Source: an uncultured cyanobacterium
Lineage (GTDB): Bacteria; Cyanobacteriota; Cyanobacteriia; PCC-6307; Cyanobiaceae
Length of the DNA: 12,257 nucleotides
Direction: 5' to 3'
NCBI GenBank assembly: GCA_903831165.1
Contig: CAIKWV010000244.1
Location: 1 to 12,257 of the forward strand
A model generated the notes under the pieces. It worked only from the letters and a program-made list of their open reading frames with translations. It did not search any database and was not told the DNA's origin. Below are positions 1 through 7,630 of this stretch, one piece after another (position 1 is the first letter of the stretch; each line of letters opens with the position of its first letter). A program made the translations under genes and the position numbers.

Positions 1-1016
1 ATCGGTGCCATCAGGTGCGAGTGCAGGGATTGCTGCAGCAACCAGAGGAGCAGGGCGAAGCTCGCCAGGGAGCGACTGCGATCGCAGGCCAGGAACTGCC
101 GCCAGCCCAGGCGCCGCCGCCAGCAGGCCAGCAGCACCCCCAGGGCCATGGCCTGCTGGAGCCGGATTACCTCAAGCCGCAGGGCATAGGTGGGGTAATA
201 GCTCTCCTGGGAGCTGTAGTACCGCAGCTTCTCCAGGGCCTGGGGGGCCGCCAGGGCGACGAGCAGCACCACGACGGCCGCGGCTGGCAACACGAACTGC
301 CAGCGAAGACCAAGACCGGCACGGGCGACGGGCGACGCCTGCACGGATTGTTGGGGCGCGTACAGCCGTAACGCGGACAGCCGTGGCAGCAGGGACAGGA
401 TCAGGGTGAGCGGAAAGCTGGTGTGCACCGTGGCTGCCACGCCGGTGGCCAGGGCCAGGGACCAACGGCCCGGCCGCAGCAGGCGGGCGGCCCAGAGCAG
501 CAGCGGCAGCAGCAGCAGGGTCATCAGGGCCTGACGGCTGACGCCGTTCTGCAGAAAGTTGCGCAGCAGCGGACTGCAGACGATCAGCAAGCTCCACCAG
601 CCCCCCCAGGCCCGAACCTGCCAGTGGCGGGCCAACAGCAGCGGCGCGGCGGCATAGCCGGCCACCACCAGACCGTGCACCATCGCCATGCGATAAGGCA
701 GGCGCACCACCAGCGGGGCCAGCACAACCCAGAACGGCTCGCCCTGCACCCGGGACAGATCGAAAGGCAGGTAGTAGCTGAGTTTGGTGGTGTCGCTGGT
801 GCCCCAGCTGCCGAGGGTGAAGAACAGGGCCACCAGGACCAGCAACACCAGGCCCAGGCCACTCCAGAGCCTGGGACGCTCACGCCGGGCCGCCCAGCTC
901 ATCAGGGCCGCCAGCAGCAACTGGAGGCCGAACAGCGCCGCCATCGCCCCAGGAGCGGACGTGACCTGATCAATCCGGAACGGAGCTACGGAGGGGAAGG
1001 GGAGTATGGGCGGCAT
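1..1016 (-). CDS. EpsG/Wzy-like polysaccharide polymerase, multispanning membrane protein (partial)
   Basis: An open frame of 338 codons runs off the left edge without a stop, so the C-terminus is missing. The product is strongly hydrophobic, with about eight candidate membrane segments (roughly residues 26-41, 52-71, 95-107, 112-128, 139-152, 163-178, 185-210 and 241-258), plus later ones near 286-298 and 317-330. Features resembling EpsG-type polymerases are GTSDTTKLSYY at 72-82, NGVSRQAL at 157-164 (compare the N-x-x-R-Q pattern) and VHTSFPL at 197-203. Proteins of this family join repeat units of exopolysaccharide or O-antigen at the membrane. The start at 1016 is the longest ATG; ATG at 944 (residue 25) is an alternative, and neither has a good Shine-Dalgarno site. 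It lies last in the minus-strand sugar-polymer block, 108 bases downstream of the transferase gene. The family call is by motif and topology only. Confidence 0.6.
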   Translation of the reverse strand, partial: MPPILPFPSVAPFRIDQVTSAPGAMAALFGLQLLLAALMSWAARRERPRLWSGLGLVLLVLVALFFTLGSWGTSDTTKLSYYLPFDLSRVQGEPFWVVLAPLVVRLPYRMAMVHGLVVAGYAAAPLLLARHWQVRAWGGWWSLLIVCSPLLRNFLQNGVSRQALMTLLLLPLLLWAARLLRPGRWSLALATGVAATVHTSFPLTLILSLLPRLSALRLYAPQQSVQASPVARAGLGLRWQFVLPAAAVVVLLVALAAPQALEKLRYYSSQESYYPTYALRLEVIRLQQAMALGVLLACWRRRLGWRQFLACDRSRSLASFALLLWLLQQSLHSHLMAP

Positions 1017-1037
1017 CACGGTGGAACGATCACAGCG

Positions 1038-1092
1038 GCAGCGACGGAGTGGCAGCGACGGAGTGGCGGTGGCGGAGTGGCGCCAGAGAGTG
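1038..1092. repeat. 14-bp tandem repeat in the leader of the polymerase gene
   Basis: The unit GCAGCGACGGAGTG occurs twice in perfect tandem (1038-1051, 1052-1065). A third copy with changes, GCGGTGGCGGAGTG (1066-1079), and a degenerate 13-base copy ending GAGTG (1080-1092) follow. It sits between two minus-strand genes, 22 bases upstream of the polymerase ATG at 1016, so it lies in that gene's leader or promoter. No coding role is apparent. Confidence 0.85.
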
Positions 1093-1124
1093 GCAGTAAG
1101 CCAGCGGCAGGCTTGTCAGTGGGC

Positions 1125-2252
1125 TCAGGGGCGCCGGATCGCCCGGGGCTCACGGGCCGGGCTGGTCAGCAGGTCCCGCAGCTCCGCCGACGAACGCAGG
1201 CATTCAAAGCCCCAGTACGGATCGAGCAGATCCCTCACCGCAGCGGCGGGATCGGCCAACGCCAACCGGCTCGAGAGCTCGTCGCTGAGCCGCTGGCGCT
1301 CGCTCCACTCGGCGGCCTCCTCCTCGGCCTTGGCCTCGCCGAGGCCGGAGAGATCCTGTTCGGCTGCCACCGGCAGCCAGTGCAGACGCTTGCCCAGGGC
1401 CACGCCATAGCCCAGGTGGGTGCCGAAGGCATTGCTGACCAGGCCGTCACTGAGCTCGAGCAGGGTGCGCATGGCATCGAGGAACCAGGGATTGGAGCGG
1501 TGGCCATTGCAGGCCACGATCCAGCCCGGCGGCAGATCCTGCAGCTGGGGATCCTTCCAGTGCCGCAACCAGATCACCGAGCGATAGCCGCCTCGCACGG
1601 CCTGATCGGCGACGGCCGCAAGGCAGGCCCGCTGATCCATGCGGCGCTCCACCTGGTCCCAACTGTGGGCCAGCACCACCAGCAGGGTCGGTCCGAGCTG
1701 CTCGCGCAGGCTGGCGAGCTCTGGCGCCGCCAGCAGCGGCTGGGCGTAGGAGATCCAGGGGCCGATCGGCTCGGCCTCGAGGCCGAAGCGCTCGCGCAAC
1801 CAGGCGGCCCGCAGGGGGCCCATGCAGAGATAGCCGCGGCTCCAGTCGCGGGGTCGCTCGAAGGTGGCACTCTGGCTCACCTTCAGCCCGTGCTCCAGCA
1901 GCCAGGGCAGGGGGGCACCGATCAGGGGCAGCCCCGCATGGCGCTTGATCAGGATGTCGTGGCCGTAGTGATGGGAGGAGTTCTCCAGCTCTCGGCGGGC
2001 CGGACTGAAAAAGGCCTTGCGCTCCGCAGCATCATGAAAAGCGCCGTCGTCCCAGAGCAGTGAGCTCACCTGGGGGGCGAGGGGGCGCGCCCCAAAGGCC
2101 TGCTGAACCAGTCCGCGGTAGGCGGCCAGGGCCATCCACTGATCGCGATCGAAACCAGCCAGGCGCGCGAGCACCGGCACCCGGCCCGCGCGGATGGCCC
2201 GGCGGAAACCCTGGCGCAGGCGGCCCTTCAGACCCGGCTTGGCTTTGGTCAT
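1125..2252 (-). CDS. Putative GT-B-like polysaccharide/capsule transferase
   Basis: A 375-residue soluble protein with a basic N-terminus and no signal peptide or membrane segment. It is not a family I can name with certainty. The C-terminal third resembles the donor-binding domain of GT-B glycosyltransferases and capsule-synthesis proteins: LSDGLVSNAFGTHLGYG at 267-283 followed by VALGKRLHWLP at 284-294, like the pattern in which a hydrophobic run, a Ser/Asn-Gly turn and 'lGK' line the nucleotide site. The N-terminal half contains HHYGHDILIKRHAGLP at 94-109, which could be the acceptor side. The ATG at 2252 is preceded by AGGT six bases upstream. It lies 42 bases downstream of kdsC and upstream of the polymerase, so a role in building a Kdo-containing or other surface glycan is likely by context. 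A role in sugar modification rather than transfer is not excluded. Confidence 0.5.
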   Translation of the reverse strand: MTKAKPGLKGRLRQGFRRAIRAGRVPVLARLAGFDRDQWMALAAYRGLVQQAFGARPLAPQVSSLLWDDGAFHDAAERKAFFSPARRELENSSHHYGHDILIKRHAGLPLIGAPLPWLLEHGLKVSQSATFERPRDWSRGYLCMGPLRAAWLRERFGLEAEPIGPWISYAQPLLAAPELASLREQLGPTLLVVLAHSWDQVERRMDQRACLAAVADQAVRGGYRSVIWLRHWKDPQLQDLPPGWIVACNGHRSNPWFLDAMRTLLELSDGLVSNAFGTHLGYGVALGKRLHWLPVAAEQDLSGLGEAKAEEEAAEWSERQRLSDELSSRLALADPAAAVRDLLDPYWGFECLRSSAELRDLLTSPAREPRAIRRP

Positions 2253-2294
2253 CGCAGCACCTGCCGGCTGGAGGTCGGGCTGTTGAAAAGCATG

Positions 2295-2873
2295 TCAGTC
2301 ATTGCGATCCCGCCAACCCTGCTCACTCAGCCGCTGCCACTCCCCCCGCGCCCGCAACAGCTCCTCGGCCAGGCGCCTGACGGCACCTTGGCCACCGTTG
2401 CGATCCAGCACCCAGTCGGCACGGCGCCGCAAAGGCTGCACCGCATCGGCGGTGGCAATCAGCAGGCCGACCGCCGGGCGCACCGCCAGATCATTGAGGT
2501 CGTCGCCAACAAAGGCGCTGCAGGCCGCCGCCACGCCAAGGCTCTCCTGCAGGCGGGCCAGCGCCACCGGCTTGTCCTTGACGCCGGTGAGCACATGGCG
2601 AATGCCCAGGTAGCGGGCCCGCTGCTCGGTGGCGCCGCTCTTGCCGCCGCTCAACCAGGCCACCTCCACGCCGGCCTGCTGCAGCAGACGGATGCCGAGG
2701 CCATCCCGCACGTCGAAGCGCGTGAGCACCTCGCCAGTTTCGGTCGTCCAGAGCCCGCCATCGGTGAGTACGCCATCGACGTCGAGCACCAGCAACTGGA
2801 GCGCCGCCAGGCGGGCGTGGCAACGGCGATAGCCCCTGGCGTGGCGCCAGAACCGATGCAACGACTGAATCAC
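2295..2873 (-). CDS. kdsC: 3-deoxy-D-manno-octulosonate 8-phosphate phosphatase (KdsC, HAD family)
   Basis: Removes the phosphate from Kdo-8-phosphate to give free Kdo, after KdsA and before activation by KdsB; cytoplasmic. All HAD type-C0 motifs are visible: DVDGVLTD at residues 31-38 (nucleophile D31, acid D33), LSGGKS at 74-79 (motif II Ser), VKDK at 98-101 (motif III Lys) and VGDDLNDLAV at 122-131 (motif IV Asp pair). The C-terminal NGGQGAVRRLAEELL is the glycine-rich tail typical of KdsC. The frame is open further upstream into kdsA, but sequence before the chosen GTG at 2873 does not look like KdsC. This GTG gives 192 residues, close to the usual 170-190, and leaves 43 bases after the kdsA stop. 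Motif II has GG where enterobacterial KdsC has GR. TTG at residue 5 is an alternative start. Confidence 0.9.
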   Translation of the reverse strand: MIQSLHRFWRHARGYRRCHARLAALQLLVLDVDGVLTDGGLWTTETGEVLTRFDVRDGLGIRLLQQAGVEVAWLSGGKSGATEQRARYLGIRHVLTGVKDKPVALARLQESLGVAAACSAFVGDDLNDLAVRPAVGLLIATADAVQPLRRRADWVLDRNGGQGAVRRLAEELLRARGEWQRLSEQGWRDRND

Positions 2874-2916
2874 GACGGCTCGATCACGATGGCGGCAGCG
2901 CGGGAGGGGAACGGGT

Positions 2917-3738
2917 TCAGAGGCTGCTGACGGCCACACCCGGCTCCAGGGTCGCCCGGATCGCCAGCAGCTGTTCCAGCAGGGGCTCAAGGCGATGCAG
3001 GGGCACCATGTTCGGCCCATCGCTCAGGGCCTTGTCGGGGTCGGGGTGCACCTCCATGAACAGACCATCCACCCCCACCGCCACGGCAGCCCGGGCCAGG
3101 GGGGCCACGAACTCACGCTGGCCGCCCGTGGTGGTGCCGAGTCCTCCGGGCTGCTGAACCGAGTGGGTGGCATCGAAGATCACCGGGCAACCCAGATCGT
3201 GCAGCTGGGGCAGGCTGCGGTAATCGACGACGAGGGTGTTGTAGCCGAAGCTGCTGCCCCGCTCGGTCAACCAGACATTCTTGGCACCGGCATCGCGCAA
3301 CTTCTTCACCACCTGAGCCATGTCCCAGGGGGCCAGAAACTGACCCTTCTTGACGTTGATCACCTTGTCGGTGCCGGAGGTCGCCTCGACGGCGGCCAGC
3401 AGCAGATCACTCTGACGGCAGAGGAAAGCGGGAATCTGCAGCACATCCACCACCTCGGCCACCGGTGCCGCCTGGTGGCTTTCGTGGATGTCGGTGAGCA
3501 GGCGCAGACCATAGCGCTGCTTCACTTCCGCCAGCAGGGCCAGACCATCGCGAACACCAGGGCCACGGAAAGAGTTGCCTGAACTGCGATTGGCCTTGTC
3601 GAAGCTGGCCTTGAAGATGTAGTCGATCCCGAGGCGATCAGTGATTTGCTTGACCCTCTCCGCCACCTCAAAAACCAGCTCTCGGCTCTCGATGACGCAG
3701 GGGCCTGCCACCAGAATCAGGGACATGACAAGACGCAT
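2917..3738 (-). CDS. kdsA: 3-deoxy-8-phosphooctulonate synthase (KdsA), metal-dependent class
   Basis: Condenses phosphoenolpyruvate with D-arabinose 5-phosphate to make Kdo-8-phosphate, the first committed step of Kdo synthesis; cytoplasmic TIM-barrel enzyme. Family signatures in order are AGPCVIES near the N-terminus, [49 protein letters not shown] and [17 protein letters not shown]. The Cys of AGPC, His of DATHS, Glu of FMEVH and Asp of LSDGP (residues 14, 192, 229, 240) match the four metal ligands of metal-dependent KdsA such as the Aquifex enzyme. The metal-independent E. coli enzyme has Asn in place of the Cys. From ATG 3738 the protein has 273 residues. ATG 3726 (269 residues) and TTG 3819 (300 residues) are also in frame, and no start has a clear Shine-Dalgarno site. 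It lies between the ABC exporter and kdsC. Confidence 0.93.
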   Translation of the reverse strand: MRLVMSLILVAGPCVIESRELVFEVAERVKQITDRLGIDYIFKASFDKANRSSGNSFRGPGVRDGLALLAEVKQRYGLRLLTDIHESHQAAPVAEVVDVLQIPAFLCRQSDLLLAAVEATSGTDKVINVKKGQFLAPWDMAQVVKKLRDAGAKNVWLTERGSSFGYNTLVVDYRSLPQLHDLGCPVIFDATHSVQQPGGLGTTTGGQREFVAPLARAAVAVGVDGLFMEVHPDPDKALSDGPNMVPLHRLEPLLEQLLAIRATLEPGVAVSSL

Positions 3739-3829
3739 GAGCTTGAGGTTGCCGGCAGCATAGACGAAGCCGATCTCTGTCCCCGAGCGTTCTTCCGTTG
3801 CCTCAGCAAGACGCTGCAACTAACAGGCG

Positions 3830-3858
3830 GATATTCGCTGGTTAAGAAAGACTTTCAA
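3830..3858 (-). promoter_or_regulatory. Candidate weak promoter for kdsA-kdsC
   Basis: On the minus strand TTGAAA (3853-3858) is followed after 17 bases by AATATC (3830-3835), in a locally AT-richer patch that overlaps the stop of the ABC gene. The -35 is close to consensus but the -10 matches only three of six positions. A start site near 3823 would give an untranslated leader of about 85 bases before ATG 3738. Read-through from the ABC gene is an equally good explanation. Confidence 0.2.
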
Positions 3859-5687
3859 TTCACCAACCTTCGCTCGAGGGAAGCGAGATCGTGGAAGGTC
3901 TCGGAGCGGAGTTGCAGTTCTTCGAAAGTACCGAAAGCCTTGATCCGGCCGCGTTCAAACTCATAAATACGATCACAGCGCATCACCGTGGACAGGCGAT
4001 GGGCAATCACCACAGTCGTGCAACGGCGACCGATCACTTCCAGCGCCTGAATGATCTCGTTTTCAGTGCGATTGTCGAGGGCACTGGTGGCCTCATCCAG
4101 CAGCAGGAACTGGGAGCGCCGGTAAAAAGAACGGGCCAGGGCCAGGCGCTGCCTCTGACCACCGGAGAGTTGCAGCCCGTTCTCACCGATCGGCGTATGC
4201 AGTCCGTAGGGGAGCTCACTGACGAACTCATCGAGCTGGGCCGCCTCCAAGGCCATCCAGACCTCGTCCTGCTCAACATCCTCCTCGTTCTTGCCGAAGG
4301 CCACGTTCTCCAGCACGCTGGCATCGAGCAGATTGATGAACTGGGGCACCTGGGAGCAGCAGGCCTGCCAGGCGGGCACGTCCTGATCGGAGACCGGAAT
4401 GCCGTCGAGGGTGAGGGAACCGCGGCTGGGATCCAGCAGCGACAGCAGAATCTGGGCTGTGGTGGTTTTGCCACTGCCGGTGGAGCCGACAAAGGCCACA
4501 CGGGAGCCCACGGGAATCGTCAGATCGACGCCGCGCAGCACCGGCTCGTCCGAACCGGGATAGGAATACCAGACATCGCGCAGGCCGATGGAGCGGCTCG
4601 GGAAAACCCCCTGGGGACTGGGCACGCCAGGATCGCCCAGGGCCGGACGGCGGGCGGGCAAGCGCAGGTACTCGAGGGTGGTGTCAATCACCGGCAGACC
4701 ACCGCGCAATTGATTCATCGAGGAGAAGAAATCCTGCAGCGGTGGTGTCAGGCGCAACGCCGCCACGGCCAGGGAGGCCAGGAAGGGAAGAATGGCGCGG
4801 ATATCGGAGCGATCGCCGCTGAGCAGGGCCGGAACGGCACCGAAGGCAAAGATCAGGGTGATGCCGAGGGGCTCGATCAGCGCCCGGGGAATGGTGGGCA
4901 GCAGCTCAGTGGTCCAGGCGTAGCTCTTGGCCTTTTCGCCGGTGCGAACAAAGGCATGGCGAAAATGATCTTCAGAGGCGGTGAGCTTAATATCGCGAAT
5001 CGAGCTGAGTGATTCGAGCAGAATATGAGTGGAACGGGACTCCAGGCGCATCTTCTGCCTTGAGGCATGGCGCAGGTAGGGGGTGATCAGCTGGGAGATC
5101 ACCAGATAGGAAGCGACAAGGCTGCTGATCAGCACCACCGCGGACCAGCGGCCGATCACCAGAATTCCCAACGAAAGCAGCACGATGGAAAATACGCTGC
5201 CAACCATTTTCAACAATGGGTTGACAATTGAATTCGAAGTCTTCTTGATATGACTCAACACCAGCGTTGACAGCTTGGCCGTGCTCTTGGTCAGGTGATA
5301 TTCATACCCCTGAGCCAACACGTTTGCATGAATCTGGTTGGAGAGATCGATCCAAACCCTCGCCGTCAGCCGCTGCTGCAGAAACTGAAGCCCAAACTTG
5401 CCGAACGAGGCAATCCAGGACAGCAGGGCAAAGATGGCGATCAGCCAGAGGCTCTGATCCACCGAATCCCCACCGAACACCTTCACCCCCGGCAGCCGGT
5501 CATCCATATGGCCACCCACAAGGGCGCCCATCAGCCGAGCAATCACGGCCACTGAGGCCAGATCGACGAAGCCGGGGATGATGGAAGCCGCCACAACCCA
5601 CTTGAGCTGGCTGAGTCGCTCCGACGGCAGATAGGCCATCAGAGCGCTGAGCTGCCGACAGGTCCGGCTCTTGGAGAGCAGATTCAA
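3855..5687 (-). CDS. ABC exporter half-transporter, MsbA/PglK-like (fused TMD-NBD)
   Basis: A 610-residue fused half-transporter, the usual length for the family, expected to work as a homodimer in the inner membrane. The N-terminal ~320 residues hold the membrane domain, with hydrophobic stretches near 31-57, 80-103, 160-178, 183-204, 271-290 and 298-312. The ATPase domain follows: Walker A GSTGSGKT at 401-408, Q-loop SQVPQ at 445-449, signature LSGGQRQR at 507-514, Walker B FLLLDEATSALD at 527-538, and the H-loop His at 563 in IAHRLSTV. All catalytic residues are intact. Such proteins flip lipid A, lipid-linked oligosaccharides or export peptides. The glycosyltransferase just upstream and kdsA just downstream favour a glycan or glycolipid substrate. 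The start is TTG at 5687; the next in-frame ATG is at 5639 (residue 17). A peptide exporter is less likely because no N-terminal peptidase domain is present. Confidence 0.9.
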   Translation of the reverse strand: MNLLSKSRTCRQLSALMAYLPSERLSQLKWVVAASIIPGFVDLASVAVIARLMGALVGGHMDDRLPGVKVFGGDSVDQSLWLIAIFALLSWIASFGKFGLQFLQQRLTARVWIDLSNQIHANVLAQGYEYHLTKSTAKLSTLVLSHIKKTSNSIVNPLLKMVGSVFSIVLLSLGILVIGRWSAVVLISSLVASYLVISQLITPYLRHASRQKMRLESRSTHILLESLSSIRDIKLTASEDHFRHAFVRTGEKAKSYAWTTELLPTIPRALIEPLGITLIFAFGAVPALLSGDRSDIRAILPFLASLAVAALRLTPPLQDFFSSMNQLRGGLPVIDTTLEYLRLPARRPALGDPGVPSPQGVFPSRSIGLRDVWYSYPGSDEPVLRGVDLTIPVGSRVAFVGSTGSGKTTTAQILLSLLDPSRGSLTLDGIPVSDQDVPAWQACCSQVPQFINLLDASVLENVAFGKNEEDVEQDEVWMALEAAQLDEFVSELPYGLHTPIGENGLQLSGGQRQRLALARSFYRRSQFLLLDEATSALDNRTENEIIQALEVIGRRCTTVVIAHRLSTVMRCDRIYEFERGRIKAFGTFEELQLRSETFHDLASLERRLVN

Positions 5688-5740
5688 GCGCTTGGCTGAC
5701 TCATCAGTCCAAAATCAGGTTATGGCGCCAGTTCCCCGAA

Positions 5741-6796
5741 TCAGCCCGCTGCGGGCCAGCGCGGCAGCCGCACTCCCAGGCGATGCCGCAGCTTGCCCAG
5801 ACCCTGATCCAGCCGGATGCGCCAGGTGGGGCGGCGCCGCAGGGGCACCACACCGAGCCCGAACCAGCGATCCCAGTGGCCATCCAGAGTCTCCAGGGCA
5901 GCCCGCCAGCGCTCCAGCAGCACCGGCTCGGAGCACGATTCCAGCAGCGGCGTCAAGCGGCTGGCCGGCGGTTGCCAGGCCCGGGGCTGGGCCACGGCCG
6001 CCGCGATGCGATCGAGATCGCTCTCCAGGCTGCCGAACCCGATCTGATGGCCGACCAGGCCGGGATCAAGGCTGTCGGCGAGGGCATGGTTAAGACTGCT
6101 GAACACCACACAGCCACAGGCCAGGGCCTCGATCGGTGGCAGACCGAAACCCTCGGTCACGCCGCAGGCCCGCCAGTAATCCGCCGAGTCGTAAAGCACC
6201 ACCGTGGCGCTGTTGAACAGACCCACCAGGTCCTCCACCCAGCCCTTCTGCACCTCCACGTTCAGCCCTCGCCGCCGCAGGGCCGGCACCAGCTGCTCCA
6301 GCACATAGCGGCTGCTCTTGCGCTGCTGCACCAGCACGTCAATCGGGCGGCGCAGCTGCTGGCCGTCGCCGCGGGCACCCCGCTGGAACCACATCGCCTC
6401 CAGGGCATTGGGCACCAGAAACAGGGGATTGCGGGGCGCCCGATCACCCCAGTAGCCCAGGGTGTTGCGGCTCACCGCCAGCACCGGCACCCCGGCCGGC
6501 AGGTCGAAGCCGTAGCCACTGCTGTGGGCGTGATAGGCCGCCGGACGCCCGCGCAGACGGCGCAGCAGCCAGGGCACATCAAAGCCCCAGCTGACGATCC
6601 ACAGAGCCGGGCCGGGCGCCGGCTCGGCCTTGAGCAGATCATCGAAAAAGGGATGGCCCTCCTGGCGCTGGCGGTAGGTGACCACCTCGGCCTGACGCAG
6701 AGAACCCACCAGCCGGGCGCACTGCAATTCCACCAGCAGTCCGCCGCAGCGGAAACGTCCGCTGGTACCTGGAACGAGGAAACGGACGGGGCGCAA
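5741..6796 (-). CDS. GT4-like glycosyltransferase (GT-B fold)
   Basis: A 351-residue family-1/GT4-type glycosyltransferase that would move a sugar from a nucleotide-sugar donor to a growing surface glycan on the cytoplasmic side. The N-terminus FLVPGTSGRFRCGGL (6-20) is the glycine-rich acceptor-domain opening of GT-B enzymes. The donor-domain signature is EGFGLPPIEALACGCVVFSS at 215-234, the E-x7-E motif with E215 and E223. The C-terminus is basic (positions 319-346), as in peripheral membrane enzymes. The start is TTG at 6796, two bases after the heme oxygenase stop (TGA, 6801-6799); the N-terminal motif begins immediately after, so no shorter start fits. The ABC exporter follows 53 bases downstream. 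The sugar specificity cannot be read from the sequence. Confidence 0.85.
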   Translation of the reverse strand: MRPVRFLVPGTSGRFRCGGLLVELQCARLVGSLRQAEVVTYRQRQEGHPFFDDLLKAEPAPGPALWIVSWGFDVPWLLRRLRGRPAAYHAHSSGYGFDLPAGVPVLAVSRNTLGYWGDRAPRNPLFLVPNALEAMWFQRGARGDGQQLRRPIDVLVQQRKSSRYVLEQLVPALRRRGLNVEVQKGWVEDLVGLFNSATVVLYDSADYWRACGVTEGFGLPPIEALACGCVVFSSLNHALADSLDPGLVGHQIGFGSLESDLDRIAAAVAQPRAWQPPASRLTPLLESCSEPVLLERWRAALETLDGHWDRWFGLGVVPLRRRPTWRIRLDQGLGKLRHRLGVRLPRWPAAG

Positions 6797-6798
6797 GC

Positions 6799-7512
6799 TC
6801 AGGCGGCGACGGCCTCGGTGCTGCCGGCCCGCTGGCGGCGGGTGAGGAAGCCGAAGAGCACCTTGCCGATGGCGGCGATCAGATTGCCCTCCAGTTCCTG
6901 GAACATCAGCATGTTGCAGTGGAAGGCCTGATTGGCCTCCTCGACGATGCGATCGGCCATGGGCTGATCGATCGGCAGCGAATCGAGGGTGAGGCGATAG
7001 TTGGCCTTGAAAGCCTTCTCGTCGGCGATGGCGTCGAACTCGTAGAAGCGCAGGCCGTCGTGCTCACCCAGGTTCATCGCTTTCTGGGCGATGTTCTTGA
7101 GGATCTGACCGCCAGAAAGATCGCCGATGTAGCGGGTGTAGTGATGGCCCACCAGCAGCTCGGGAGACTCCTTGGCCACGCGGCGGATGCGGGCCACATA
7201 GCCCTGGGCCCCGGGGGTGGCCCGGATCAGTTGGCGCCAGTCGCCACCGAAATAGAAGGCCAGATCCTGCTCCAGCGATTCGCGTCGGTTGAGGGCCGGT
7301 GAGTTGATCGGTCCCACCACGGGATGGTCGGCGAGCCGGCCGATCTCCTCCTCCATGGCGCTGTACACGAACCACAGATCGGCCACCAGGGTCCGATAGC
7401 TCACCTTGTCAACCACCCCCTTGAGGAAGCAGCTCACGAAGCCGGTGTTTTCGGCCATGGTGTGGGCTTTCTTCGTTCCCTCACGCAGCTGGGAAGCCAG
7501 GGCGACAGGCAT
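6799..7512 (-). CDS. ho1: Heme oxygenase (HO1 type, biliverdin-forming)
   Basis: Opens heme to biliverdin IXa, CO and Fe2+ using reduced ferredoxin. In cyanobacteria this feeds phycobilin synthesis for phycobilisomes and phytochromes; cytoplasmic. The protein has 237 residues, near the 240 of known cyanobacterial HO1. The proximal heme ligand is His17 in REGTKKAHTMAENT. The distal helix GDLSGGQILKNIA (130-142) carries the conserved glycines, preceded by VGHHYTRYI. FYEFD at 157-161 is also typical. The frame is open further upstream to 7749, but ATG 7512 is where homology begins, and GAGGA lies three bases upstream of it, an unusually short spacing. The C-terminal tail after residue 224 (RRQRAGSTEAVAA) is low-complexity. 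The downstream glycosyltransferase is only two bases away and is probably co-transcribed. Confidence 0.95.
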   Translation of the reverse strand: MPVALASQLREGTKKAHTMAENTGFVSCFLKGVVDKVSYRTLVADLWFVYSAMEEEIGRLADHPVVGPINSPALNRRESLEQDLAFYFGGDWRQLIRATPGAQGYVARIRRVAKESPELLVGHHYTRYIGDLSGGQILKNIAQKAMNLGEHDGLRFYEFDAIADEKAFKANYRLTLDSLPIDQPMADRIVEEANQAFHCNMLMFQELEGNLIAAIGKVLFGFLTRRQRAGSTEAVAA

Positions 7513-7630
7513 CGGTCCTCGAGATGGCACGGGCAGACGACCCAACGTAGAGGCCGGATTCGCAACACCGGCGGCAAGATTGCGAAGGGTTACGTAGCCG
7601 GTCGTGCCTGCTGGCAGCTGGGCCTGCGGC
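7513..7630. promoter_or_regulatory. Intergenic leader upstream of heme oxygenase
   Basis: 118 bases between the heme oxygenase ATG and the stop of the upstream lipoprotein gene. It is GC-rich, and I see no promoter hexamers of acceptable spacing and no convincing terminator hairpin. A promoter for the heme oxygenase gene should lie here or further upstream, because the gap is the longest inside the minus-strand block apart from the divergent region. Confidence 0.3.

Noticed and set aside
1098..1114. AAGCC/GGCTT hairpin downstream of the GT-B-like gene
   Set aside because: A 5-bp stem with no U-tract on the minus strand is not enough to call a terminator.
423..2063. 546-codon plus-strand frame
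   Set aside because: It is Gln/Gly/Ala-rich and runs antisense to both the EpsG-like polymerase and the GT-B-like gene, with no recognisable domain.
78..4816. HIP1 sites (GCGATCGC) at 78-85 and 4809-4816
   Set aside because: Only two copies were found by eye in 12.3 kb, so there is no enrichment to report.
3891..5012. 373-codon plus-strand frame
   Set aside because: Antisense to the ATPase half of the ABC exporter, whose motifs are all intact; composition is shadow-like.
5783..6931. 382-codon plus-strand frame
   Set aside because: Antisense to the glycosyltransferase and the end of heme oxygenase; no domain features.
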